DNA from: Lepisosteus oculatus
Lineage: Eukaryota; Chordata; Actinopteri; Semionotiformes; Lepisosteidae
NCBI RefSeq assembly: GCF_040954835.1
Contig: NC_090700.1
Span: 27,693,501 to 27,757,500, forward strand
Reading direction: 5' to 3'
DNA: 64,000 nucleotides
Every line of letters begins with the position of its first letter. Within the stretch, counting starts at the first letter, position 1. The position numbers and the translations under genes were made by a program. The notes beneath the pieces were generated by a model, which was not told where the DNA came from, made no database searches, and saw only the letters and a program-made list of their open reading frames with translations. This document shows positions 20,811 to 31,744 of this stretch, piece by piece.

Positions 20811-23693
20811 ATGTGTGGAGTTTGTGCACCATATAACCACTCTTACTAGGCACTACACACTGCAATTCAAGCTCTGATGCAGACAGGTGATATTGATGAT
20901 ATTGTTCATTCTCTGAGCTCTGTAGGATTACATGAAGTCACAGTGTAGTTTGGCTACAGTAATTGATTTCCTACGGGAAAGGCCATTTCCAGAAAACATA
21001 CAGTATAGTGCATTTTTTCTGTAATGCTCTACACCCATACATTTACAAACAGTACTTTTGTGTGGGTGCTGTACCCCCATGATGGTTGAGGGGGACAAAA
21101 AATTGCCTCTTTGTCCTACCAGAGGAAACCTCCCAAAAATTGTATTTTCAAATATTATAATAGAATAATTGTGATTTCAAATAAAAATTGGAAAATATGA
21201 GGAGATAAAGATTCAACACAAGAAAAACCTGATTTGGGGTTTACCTGTTGTTTAACAAATAAAAAACATGATATCAAGTACTGTATGTTCCAATGGCAAT
21301 TCACTAATCACGATTCACAGTTCGTCATCTTCAGGGTTTTATCTTTTGGTCTACAAGGAATTTGAGGCAAGTACAGTAAACGTACAACTGTGTTTTCCTC
21401 TCAACTTACTATATTTAGGAATTTAAATTCCTTATTCTCCTGTGTGGAAGATACCACTTAGTGTGGCATAGTGAGGCTGTAGTGCTATTGTAACAACCCG
21501 TAAAGTGTCATATGTATAATGTTAAAACTTAACATTCACTATAAATCAGAATGTGTCAGAGTGTCTTGACAATAGACATGTTGAACACTCCAGGTATGTG
21601 ATGACATTTTCAGAATGCATTTCCCATTCATTATGACATTGTTGGGGTGGCTACCTAAAAAGAAAGCGCAGCAAGAAGTGTGCAAGATCTAGTGATATAT
21701 ATATATATTTATAGATCTAGTAAAAGATCTAGTAATATATATATATATGTCTTGGCCATGCCTTGAACAGGGATACGCCTTGTTTTATTTTTATGTAAAA
21801 TCTTCAAGGGCATGTACCAATTCATCACAAAATTTAGACCATCTTTCTCAGTTACTATAAATGTCATGTTTAGTATATGTTCAGTTGGGTAGCTGCATCA
21901 GCATGCATAGACTGCAAAGGAACAAGTAGTAGGTTTATTCCATGCCGAAAAGAGAAGAAAGAAAACACAACCTAGACCTAGGTCCCTCGGGGCATTCTCA
22001 AGCTCATTGGACTTCACTTGTTGCCAGGAAGCCACAGATTAGATCTTCCTATATCTTTCCATACACAGCTGGGCTCCCATCGGACATACACCAACTCTCT
22101 GGTCTTAACTCACTTACCCACACAGAGTCTCTCTACTCACTTTTAATCAGCTCACCATGCTTTCATTCACTTCGGCATGACAGAAAGACGAGTGGCCCTG
22201 CAGTTTTCAGACAGCTCAATCTGTGCAAGCACAGTTTTTAAACAAGTTTAGAACTCCATAACTAAAATCCAATTGTTATACTGTAGGGTCTGAACTTCAT
22301 GGTACTGTAGGTGTAAGGGGTAGATAGATAACATCTGAGTCATAGTATGGTAATGCCGAATTTCCAATTCTTTCATTTGCTGCAGTACAGCATGAGACTG
22401 GAAGCTTTCAGTCAGGATTGAAGGGAGGAACAGTTGGTAAGTCACATTTTATGTTTAAATAAATTGATAATGAAGGGACTAAGACTAACCATACTCTCCT
22501 CTTCTTTATTACAGTTACTGCGATCCCTTGTTTGTATTCACACACAGGCACAGGCATGTGTATGGCATGCTAAGGTATTAACTATCTTAAGAGATGTGTA
22601 TGCTATTGAGCATGCACCAGAGAATATGCACATCATACTGCCCCCTTTAGCCACAATGGATCTCCACAGTACACAGCGATAGGAGCTTCATATTGTTTTC
22701 TCTGACAATAACATTCCACATATAGTGCCTACCAGATTATATATACCCCCCCCCAAAAAAAAAGGAATTAAAACAACATATAGAAGATTGGGCTACAGAT
22801 TGGATACTGTGCCTTTTTAAAAAAAAAGGCAAACAATGTTAAACCATAATCATAATATCACTGTACAGAGAAAAAATAACATTTGTCATAAATGTATCCT
22901 ACAAAAAAAATGTTACATTTATTCACATCTGTTTTATTCATCAGTATTTATTTTAATAAATTAACAAAAAAACAAATGTACAATAACTGTTCTTTGGAAA
23001 TACAATGGAATCCCCCCAAATGATGAGGACTCAAGGTTTACTGTTTCCTGCAATCTGCAATACACAGTGACATCTTCTGGATATACTTGCATATATCCAT
23101 ACAGTATCTGTAGGTTTGTTGAAAATGTTCCTTCAGAGTCTTCTGAATACGATACACAAATAGATCACTCTCAAACTTGCCAAACATTATTTCAATGACA
23201 AGTTTAAAAATATCTCATGGTTAGATTAATTGAAATTTTAAATTTCCAGACTTGGTCATTGGGCTTATGTTTGGCAAAAAAAATGATTAAACTCATGTTG
23301 ATAAAACAGTCCTGCCCACTGTGTAATATTGTCTAAATTATATTTAAAATTGTTTTGCAAAATAGATGCACATTTTTAATTCTAAAAGATAACATATTGC
23401 CAAAACATCTGGTTCTTTCTACCAAAAAGCTTTAACTTGGCCAAGAATGGACACTCCAGCTTGATAATTATCCAAAATATATGCACAAATCGTTCTGGAA
23501 TGTTTAGCTGTACACAAAATAATTGCTATTGACACTACAACACAAAATAACATGATAGAAACCAAATGGTGTGGAGGAGTAATTCTATATAGAAGAAATG
23601 TAGTACATTTCTCTTCTGAAGTACAGTACCAGCTCCTCATAACACACTTCAAAAAGAGTCTATTCAAAGACTACTAACTACTGTATATTCACG
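20811..23693. other. Intergenic, nothing recognised except simple repeats
   Basis: Sequence upstream of the minus-strand receptor. Small features only: TA dinucleotide tracts around 21697-21748 embedded in repeated GATCTAGTAA-like motifs, and a C8/A9 run near 22747. No Ig exon, gene or transposable-element protein was recognised. Confidence 0.4.
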
Positions 23694-23866
23694 AGGAATG
23701 ATGGCAGCCGAAAGCTTGGGAGATATTAGAATCGTTTATTGAGATGTGGAGATTTGGCGTAACCCGCTTGGCTGAGGGCCAACCTCCTGGTCGTTGGACA
23801 GGGAGGATAGGACCCCCATGCGACCAATGGGGTAGCTGCAAAGGTGGAGAGGGGGTGGAGGAGGGA

Positions 23867-24009
23867 TGCAGAAAACGAACGAGGAAGAGGAGAGTGTGAC
23901 GTTTGATATATATGGAGACCGGTTGCTTATGTCAGGATTAGTGAGAATTGCAGTAGCTGTGTCGAATGAGCTCGGCTGCTTTCATTCCTCCCGAACTTTC
24001 ATTAAAAAC
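23867..24009 (+). repeat. DIRS split direct repeat, left copy
   Basis: Direct repeat with 27477-27598. It contains an extra GAGAATTGCAGTAGCTGT segment of about 20 bp after TCAGGATTAGT that the right copy lacks; otherwise the copies differ by scattered substitutions. Confidence 0.8.
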
Positions 24010-24059
24010 TCAATTTCACGAGGAATCCATTTAAGGCGGTGGAGAAATTTCATGATAGA

Positions 24060-24370
24060 TCAAGATGAAGATCTTCCTTTGTTGATTATATGGACTACCG
24101 CGTAGTTGTCTGAATGGATAAGGACGGATTTTTGTTTTCAATTGTGGCCCCAAAGAGAAGCAGCAACGACAATTGGAAATATTTCGAACAAGGCTGATGA
24201 CTAGTCGGCGAGAGGGATTGAAGAGAATTCAGGAGGCCAAGGGGCCACATACCATTGGCCTTTATAATAGTCTCCGAAACCGACTGAGGGGGCTGCGTAT
24301 GTGAAAAGCTGGATATCCTCGGCGTCGGAGAGGAGGTCATCGTAGAAGAGAGAAATGCCATTCCAGTTGG
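24060..24370 (-). pseudogene. DIRS RNase H domain relic
   Basis: Minus-strand translation reads GISLFYDDLLSDAEDIQLFT, APSVGFG, WYVAPWPPEF, PIVVAASLWG and SVLIHSDNYAVVHIINKG, the usual DIRS RNase H blocks, including the HSDN motif. Stop codons interrupt the frame, so it is non-functional. Confidence 0.75.
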
Positions 24371-24551
24371 CCAAGAAAAACTGTCAAAGCCTGAGCTCGG
24401 ATTTGCAGTCGGCTGAAAGGCTCACGTGGTGGTAAGAAGAGGACACGGAAGAGGCGAGGTCGAGAAGGTAGCAGATGTATGACCGCCCTTGAGGAATGAT
24501 ACGCATGGCGTAATTGAGGTGGCCGAGCAGAGAGAGAAGTTCCCTCTTTGT

Positions 24552-25240
24552 TCAAGATTTGGCGGAAGAATAGGTAGAGATATACGTCTGGATCCTGTCG
24601 ATCTTGTCGCGAGGCAGGGAGGGGGAGAAATTGATGGAATTGAGGGTGATCCCAAGGAATTGGATTATATGAGAGGGACTGGTTGTTTTGTCTGTAGCAA
24701 GAGGTACCCCTAGGTTCCCAAAAACGGAAATAAGTGTGGAAGAGGCTCTTGCAGGTGGGGCGTGAGGAAAATCTATGGTAAGGAAATGGTCGAGAAGGTG
24801 GACGAGAAAAGGAAGTCTATAGTTATTCAGAAGGATCTTGCAGAGAGCTTCGGCTAAGGTATCAAAAATTTTTGGGCTACTCCTATATCCGAAAGTAAGG
24901 CGGACGGCGAAGAAGAACTTGTTCCGCCAATGAATTCCGAAGAGGTGCCAGAAGTCTGGGTCAAGAGGCACTGGAGATGTCCACCTTAGCGACCCAGGAG
25001 CCCGGACCTGCGATTTTGATGAGAGAAATGGCATGGTCGATTGTGGCATAGTGGAGGAAGAAGTCTGAACTGGGAATAAGGCTATTGAGACTTGGCACGC
25101 GGGACTTATGGGGGGCTGACAAGTCGATTATAAGGCGTTTTTTATATAATTACGGACCGCTATACCGATGGGATTGATGCGGTATGCAGGGAATGGGGGA
25201 GAGTCAAATGGGCCGATCATGAAACCGTTCTTGACTTCAG
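24552..25240 (-). pseudogene. DIRS reverse transcriptase relic
   Basis: The open part (24552-25049) encodes DPDFWHLFGIHWRNKFFFAV, RLTFGYRSSPKIFDTLAEAL and HLLDHFLTIDFPH, which align to the palm of DIRS reverse transcriptases. Upstream minus-strand frames add FMIGPFDSPPFPAYRINPIG and LIIDLSAPHKS. The catalytic LLDD motif reads LLDH, so one active-site aspartate is lost. A frame change upstream separates the two parts. Inactive. Confidence 0.8.
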
Positions 25241-25615
25241 ATGCTAACAAGGAATCAACGGACTGAGGATCGGCGGTGGCAGATTGCAAATTTTTGCAAA
25301 AGACGGGGGAAGAAGGAAGTGTGCACAGGCCTGGTGAGAATCCGAAGGAAAGGCCGTCGAGTAAGATGTGGGTGGAAGTTGGGTCGGGTTGATGGAGCAG
25401 TTCGGAAGCAAGAGCTGGGATATCGATTGGGGTAGACAGAAAAGCCAGTAGTCATTTGGGAACGCTGAAGGTGGAGCGAGCATGGAAGGGCCGGCGGGGG
25501 CAGGCAGAGCGAGCATGAGCTTCGCCGCAGAAGCTGCAAATGTGAAGGACGTGACAAAGGGAAGAGGTACATGTCGAGGAATTGAAGTTGTTGCAAATTT
25601 GTTGGCCTCTGATAA

Positions 25616-26074
25616 TCACGATAGGGCGACCGCGAAAGTCTCTGGACCGGGAAGGTTTGAAGAAGACTTGGCGGGAGAACTGATGCTGAGGGGGAGAAGG
25701 GGCAGAATCAGGGTTGAGCTTGCGGACTGTATTTGGGCAAAGATTTGATGAATGTGTCCAAGAGGAACAGAAGTCGCAGGAAAGAGCTCTGACGAGTAAA
25801 GCTCAATGTCGAGGGCTCCCCAGTAGGTGCGCTGGTTCCATTGGAGTAGGCGGGCAGCGGCCTTGGCCGACAACTGCTTGTGGTAATCATAGAACAGGGA
25901 GCCCTCGAAACGGACAGATAGATCGAGGATGATGTGCATGTAATCGTCGACTTCCTGACGACGTTCTGCACATGATGTCACGAAAAATGCTGAAAGCCAA
26001 GCGGAAGACGGAAATTCGAAGGACTGAAGCAGAGTGAGGGTCAGACGATTTGAGAGTAACCGAAATTGAGCCAC
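25616..26074 (-). pseudogene. DIRS gag-like ORF relic
   Basis: A 152-residue minus-strand frame has EVDDYMHIILDL, FYDYHKQLSAKAAARLLQWN and YWGALDIELYSS, matching the conserved C-terminal block of DIRS/Ngaro gag-like ORF1 proteins. The remaining N-terminal portion, upstream to about 27300, is proline/serine-rich and broken into several frames. Confidence 0.65.
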
Positions 26075-27476
26075 AGTCGACTGTTCTGGAATCGGAGATG
26101 TAAGCGGAGGAAGAGAGAAGGTGAGCTAGATTGACGTCCGCACCTTGTAGAATTTGCTGCCAGAGTGAAAAGGGAATGGGAGGAGGACTAAACTTTAGTG
26201 CGTTTGGAGGAGCTGGGAGTGGAACGCCTGTTCGGAGAGAAAAGTTCTTAGTAAAGGGGAGATTGGAATCCAGGGCTGAAGGGATGGGATGACTGATGCC
26301 GTGTTGGACACCGGGGATGGGAGAAGATGAGGAGGGAAGAAGAGCGGAAAGCAGATTGTGGTAGGAGGGGTTAGACGGATCTGGGGCCTGAAGCTCATTG
26401 GCTTAGGATATGGAAGCCGAAGACTGGTGAGGAGGAATTGAAGCAGGGGCGAAGGCTGCATGAAGGACTGAGGAGGCTACCGAGTCGTCTTGGACGCCAG
26501 GGGGTGGGGGAGGGTAAGGGCCGTAAGCTGGCTGAGCTAAGGGTCATTTACCGGATGGCCTTTGGGCCGTGGAGACAGCAGCAGGGGCCGAAAGAAAAGA
26601 AACCGGGGCTGAAGGCACCAAGCTGGCGGAGCTTGAGCCGTGTTGGACGCCGGAGGTAGAGACTGAGGAGAGTGCAGAAATTAGATTAAGCAGAGAAGGG
26701 GGTTGGGGAGGGGCGTGAGCCTGGGGCCTTAGACTCGGCAGCAAGGAGTTTAGGGAAGGACGCTGGGTGGAAGATGCTAGGTGCAGTTGTTTGGCAGATG
26801 AATGGATTGGTTGGGGAAGAGACATAGACACGGATATATCAGGACAAGACAAGACAGAAGACGCGACAGGCAGAGGTGCGGACGGCCTCAGGATTCTCAC
26901 GTTGGGATGAGTGGCGGCGCGGGTGATGTCATCAGAGGGCGCTGGGGGAAGCTGTGTAGCTGATGTTTCCTTTGTGTAGACTGTGGTTAAGTACAGGGAA
27001 AACAGAGCTTTTTTGGAAGCGTTTCTTTTAAAACGGACGCCATGTTTTCAAAGTATCCTCTGGAGGCTTGCTACGGTCCAGTTGAAAATCGCGAGAGATT
27101 ATCCAGGAGAAAGGGGAGCCGATGTGCGTGAAGCGCGGTGGCTGGGACATCCTGGAGAGAAGCGGGGGTTATTTGGAGATTTTGCCGTGGAGGAATGGGT
27201 AGGCTGGGTTTGTGATGAGAGAGGGACTACGACGGCAGAACGCAGTCTTCGGTGAGGAGTTGGATCTTGTGAGGACTGGCTGGGAGATGAGTGGCACTGA
27301 TGTGGCACAGCGGGTGAAGGAGGCGATGAAATGGAGGTGAGGGGATCGGGGGGGGGGGTGACTGGACGAGAGGGGTAGGAGAGTCTCCTGTGCTGCAGAA
27401 AAGGTCTTCATCGAAGCAGCGAATTTGCAGATCCATGAGAAGGGAGCACGGATTCGAGCTAGGCTAGAACGAACCA

Positions 27477-27598
27477 TGCAGAAAACGAACGAGGAAGAGG
27501 AGAGGGTGACGTTTGATATATATGGAGAACGGTTGCTTACGTCAGGATTAGTGTCGAATGTGCTCAGCTGCTTTCATTCCTCCCGAACTTTCATTAAA
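27477..27598 (+). repeat. DIRS split direct repeat, right copy
   Basis: Second copy of the repeat at 23867-24009, ending in CTTTCATTAAAAAC in both. It marks the 5' side of the minus-strand element. Confidence 0.8.
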
Positions 27599-27605
27599 AA
27601 CATTT

Positions 27606-28915
27606 AATGTGGATAAATGTGATCCTCATGTTTTATGGACGTTAATTATTTATGTTAAGTATTACTTTGTTCTGTGCAATGCTTTTAAGATTTCTATATA
27701 AAGGGTTTATTTTTAAGAAAGTATTATTTGTTTTTACAATTTCTTACGTTGCAAACTCAGAAATACATTTATATGGGATTTTTGTGATCTATGATGTCCT
27801 ACACACTATGTGATATTTGTTTTGTCAACTTGCCACAATGTTTCATCAGTTACAGTTTGAATAACCCATAATAAAAAGAAGGATTTTTGTTATTATTTAA
27901 GATTTTCATTATCAGTTATTTTAACTGTTATGAATTAGAAAATGAAAAATTTGCTGCTGTTAGTTAGCATTGGGTTATTTGTAAAGTAAAAATGTGCGCA
28001 GTCTCAGAGTTTACTTGAGCAGAGTTTACTGAATCAAGACTGCTGGCACCACAGTCTTTATTACATTTGGAGATTTGGTATGCTCAGGACTCACAAGCCA
28101 TCTTATTTATAGAGAAGTCAATCATACCTAAAGGCAGGGAAAAAATTCAACAAAAATATTTCTTTGTAGTTGTGAGCACAGTGGTGAGAGTTCTAAGAGC
28201 CTTTTCTGTTAGCATTCTAATTTACCAGCAGACTGAAGGCTGAAAATCATTCTCATTTGATAACATCACAGTTGCTGTAAGCTTCTGCATGTCTATATTT
28301 GCCTTTAAAACCAGAATAGAGCATCAGTCAAACCCAAGGGTCACCACTTTTGTGGTTTAATTTGTATACATAAATTCATTACAGTACTTATTAGGTATTA
28401 GGTATTTTTAAAGATAATTCAAAACTGAAATTGCCAAAATTTCACATTCTTTAGTCCCAGCATTGTTTGATAAACTGCCAACCTGAAAGCTGCCTGTTAG
28501 GGTTTGTAATCAAAAATGTGTGAAGATCTTTTCAGGGAAACAATAATTCATTTAGTCTTGAAAGGGTGCTCTGAGCAACAAAGTCAAAGCACCTTCACAA
28601 AGTATTGGAATGCAAAGTATTCTTGTATTTGTGATCATAAGATTATGAAAGAGAAGGTAAAAGAAGATTATGAAAGACAAGTACAGTATACAGTGATACA
28701 TTTTATTTTGGGGATATTCTATTCATACATTTAGTATATACTTTGTTATTTGGTTGTATCTCCCTTTAAGGTAATAACTACAGGAAGTAATTCAGCTCAT
28801 TAAAGTTTTTACCAAATTATTCAAGATGTTTTAGTGCAGCCAGGTTGGGTCCTTGCCTATCCTGAGGGTGCATTGAATTCAAGTTTTATCATGCATTTCA
28901 CAAGCTGAAGAAAAC
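27606..28915. other. Intergenic, nothing recognised
   Basis: AT-rich, no coding region, transposable element or RNA gene recognised. Confidence 0.4.
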
Positions 28916-28920
28916 ATTGT

Positions 28921-29386
28921 TGTCACAATTGCTACTCCCCATCTTAAGGGCGCTCTAGCCCTTCCTTGTTCTGCCCCATTACCTGCTCCTGTTTTAGTTC
29001 TGCCCCACATTAAGTCAGATGCAGGCGTCACCCCTACGCTTCTCATTGAATCCCGTTTCGTGAGAGCCTGGGGTCCTGCCGCGTCTGGCTCCATTATGTT
29101 TTTAGTTTCCTGTTCCTGATTCCCTGCCCCGCCGGTCCCGACCTGGTTGGGTTTTTAATTACTTTGGATGGATCCCCTGGTCTTGGACTCTGCCTCCCAT
29201 ATTGGATTTCCCTTTTGGATTTATGCTTGGATTGTTCACCCCGGACTCACTTCCCCTGGACACCTGCTCACCTCGGACACGCCCCCCTGTCTCCTGACCC
29301 ACTCCTGCATGATATTTTTCCCTATTGTTTCTTCACCTTCTGGATTGTGTCGTCCGCATAGGGCCCAGAAAGAACTGTTCCTAACA
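28921..29386 (+). mobile_element. Solo LTR, Gypsy type
   Basis: Starts TGTCACAATTGC and ends TTCCTAACA, with flanking ATTGT (28916-28920) and CTTGT (29387-29391), a 4-of-5 match that may be a decayed target duplication. It contains the GGGCGCTCTAGCCC block and the pyrimidine-rich composition of fish Gypsy LTRs. No internal sequence is attached. Confidence 0.65.
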
Positions 29387-30260
29387 CTTGTAGTTTCCTG
29401 AGAGCTAAGAGCTCTGAGAGCTAAGAGCTGGACTTAAATAAATATTGTGAAGGATACTTAAAGACTTGAAAGCTGATAAGGAGTTAAGGCAAATACAACT
29501 GTGTAACTGTGGTATGTTTGTGAAATTTAATTTTGACAAAGTGTTTTTGAGGAAATCTGATTGAAAATATAACTTTAAAAAACTCCATTCAAAATTTTAA
29601 TGTTCATAATACATTAAAAAAACTTTCATGCTTGTGTGAAAATGTCTTAAATTTACACTAAGTTTAAAGACATTGATGAGTAAAACTCATAGAAGCTCAC
29701 TCTCATCTTCTCAGGAAAAAGTCTATAGACTTAATTTGCACCAGATTGAAAAAGATATCATCTCATCTGAGGGTTTCTGAGAGGTTCTTACAGCAGGATC
29801 AGTACTGTCATTATAGATATGATAAAATGTGAAATTTAGACACGATTATTTTGCTGTGGGTAATCTGTTTTTGGCATATCCAAAGTATTTCAAAAATACC
29901 TCAATTAAATTTATGAAGAAATCATCTGGAAACTATAATACCAGTGGCATACAGTATATCTTTTTTAAGGGCATATACTGTATATTCTTGCTATTGTCCT
30001 GTCAGACTGGCTGCAGGTTTATTCCTGGATGTGCCTACCCGCAAATGCTTATTAGTAATATAAATAGTATTTTGTAAATCAGAATGAAAGAAAAAAGGCT
30101 TGTATATTTAAGACTGTTATCTGAAATGGTGTTAAACTAGCACTATATTTAATTAATATTTCAAGGTAAGAAGTAGGGGTTTAGAAAAATACAGAAAAGA
30201 AGCAGTCGGACCATGCTGGTTCTAATGGGTTGGCTGGCTCAGCAGCCCCCAGGGCATGAA
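29387..30260. other. Intergenic, contains one promoter-like fragment
   Basis: Mostly featureless AT-rich DNA apart from the receptor-promoter-like fragment near 29690. Confidence 0.4.
29684..29735 (-). promoter_or_regulatory. Possible receptor promoter relic (weak)
   Basis: Plus-strand text AGAAGCTCACTC, TCTCAGGAAAA and GTCTATAGAC follows the same order and spacing as the promoter-like blocks at 20715-20750 and 33955-34000. No 31-nt ATG exon follows it on the minus strand. Similarity is short and could be chance. Confidence 0.3.
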
Positions 30261-30264
30261 GACA

Positions 30265-30515
30265 CCCTGACTCACTGATAGTTGCTCGAGAGGTGCTGCC
30301 TCATGACTGGGAGCTGGACCCTCGGGGTAGATAAGGAAAAGGAAGACTTCCGTGATTTACTGAGAGTCACTTGAGAGGTGCTGACTCATAACTGGCCTCG
30401 GACCCTGAATACAAAGGAGAAGGTAGACCCCTAACTTGCTGAAAGTCACTTTTAAGGCACTGCCTCGTGACTGGGAAAAAATCCCTCAAGGGGGAAAAAG
30501 AAAGAACTCCATGAA
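30265..30515 (+). repeat. Degenerate tandem repeat, three units of about 80 bp
   Basis: Three successive units share ACT/GCTGA-AGTCACTTGAGAGGTGCTGCCTCATGACTGG-like cores at about 30270, 30355 and 30435, each followed by an ACCCT and A/G-rich stretch. Units differ by many substitutions. A longer purine-rich stretch of unknown nature continues to about 30700. Confidence 0.65.
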
Positions 30516-31286
30516 AGAAAGTACCTCTTGACCGAGGGTTAATTCTGAGAGCAGCTGCCCCAGGGGTGGAGAATGGAGAGAAAGAATTTAATTGACTCTT
30601 GAGAAAGAAGTGAAGTCCCCAGAAACACCGAGAACCCCTTTGGGAGCTGCTGTCTTGTGTACCTCTTCCTCAGGGAACCGACAGGAGGAGAATTAGTAGG
30701 TTAAAACTACTTAGAACAGTGTGAGAACCTCTCCAGGAGGGAACAAGGTGGTGCTGCTGACCTGAGATTGGAGAAGTGAGATTTACTTCAGAGGGAACCT
30801 GGATGCAAAAGCAATATGAAAGAAAGAGTAGGAGGAGGGGGTGAAGGGAACTCACAACTTTAGACATGACTGTTATAGTGGATAGCTTATAATAGGAAAA
30901 AAAATTGAATAATAGAGGAAGAGGAGCACCCCCCAGCTTCTCACCCAAACCTTTTCCTGTCAATTTTCATTGTAATGCGACAGGGCATTGGGTGGGGTAA
31001 CAATGACATTTCAATAGGCTGGATTTAGAAAACTAAGTACACAGGCCCTTTAATGAGGAAACCTCTATTTATTTAGCAGTACATTTTAGACTGTACCAAA
31101 CCATGTATTGCATTTAAATGCAATATTAGCACATTTAAAATGTTATAAGTATTAAATGTTATCTCAATGTTATCTTGTTTAAAAGCACTATTACCTTGTT
31201 CTAATGCATTTTTATTCTCCATGGCACTAACAGGCTTCCATAGATTAATCTAAGCAGCATCTCTTCATGCTCTTTGAGAGAGCTAG
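30516..31286. other. Intergenic, nothing recognised
   Basis: Purine-rich then AT-rich sequence; no gene or known element recognised. Confidence 0.35.
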
Positions 31287-31303
31287 AGAATCCAGACAGG
31301 ACT

Positions 31304-31727
31304 CTCTCATCCTAGCGTCAATCCCGCATCAGCAGGGTCCGCTTGTCGGCATGCCCGTCTCCATTTGGTGGTTTGAACTAAATCTTTGAGCAGACGTTGC
31401 CATTAAATGCGACCAAGAATACTCCAACTGGCGCGTCGCTCCACCTGCTGTCGGATGCTGGGGTTTCACCCCTACTCTTTTCAAGAAACACCCTGGGATT
31501 TTTAATGACCACAGAGAGACAGGACCTCGGTTTTACGTTTCATCCGAAAGACGGCACTTTTTTACAGTATAGTGTCCCCGTCACCATACTGGGGCATTAG
31601 GACCCACATGGACCACAGGGTGAGCGCCCCCTGCTGGCCTCTCCCATCCAGGTACTGACCAGGCACACACCTGCTTAGCTTCAGTGGGTTGCTAATTGTA
31701 AGTTGCAGAGTAACATGGCTGCTGGCT
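31304..31727 (-). mobile_element. 5S rRNA-derived SINE with perfect 17-bp target duplication and variant tail
   Basis: Flanked by the perfect direct repeat AGAATCCAGACAGGACT (31287-31303 and 31728-31744). The minus strand reads the head GAAGCTAAGCAGGTGTGTGC, TACCTGGATGGGAGA, then the common body up to about 31465. Instead of the tail seen in other copies it ends in about 150 bp of different sequence (31304-31455). The perfect duplication indicates that the whole chimeric unit inserted as one piece by LINE-type retrotransposition. Confidence 0.9.
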
Positions 31728-31744
31728 AGAATCCAGACAGGACT

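Larger units (their letters stand above)
23694..27605 (-). mobile_element. DIRS-like retrotransposon, decayed
   Basis: Minus-strand relic with gag-like, reverse transcriptase and RNase H regions in DIRS order. A roughly 125-bp sequence is repeated in direct orientation at 23867-24009 and 27477-27598 (shared GCAGAAAACGAACGAGGAAG), and GAGGAATGATGGCAGCC at 23694 is an inverted match to GGCTGCTTTCATTCCTC inside the repeat. Such mixed direct and inverted terminal repeats are typical of DIRS-group elements. I could not recognise the tyrosine recombinase. The stretch is richer in GC than its surroundings. Confidence 0.75.
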
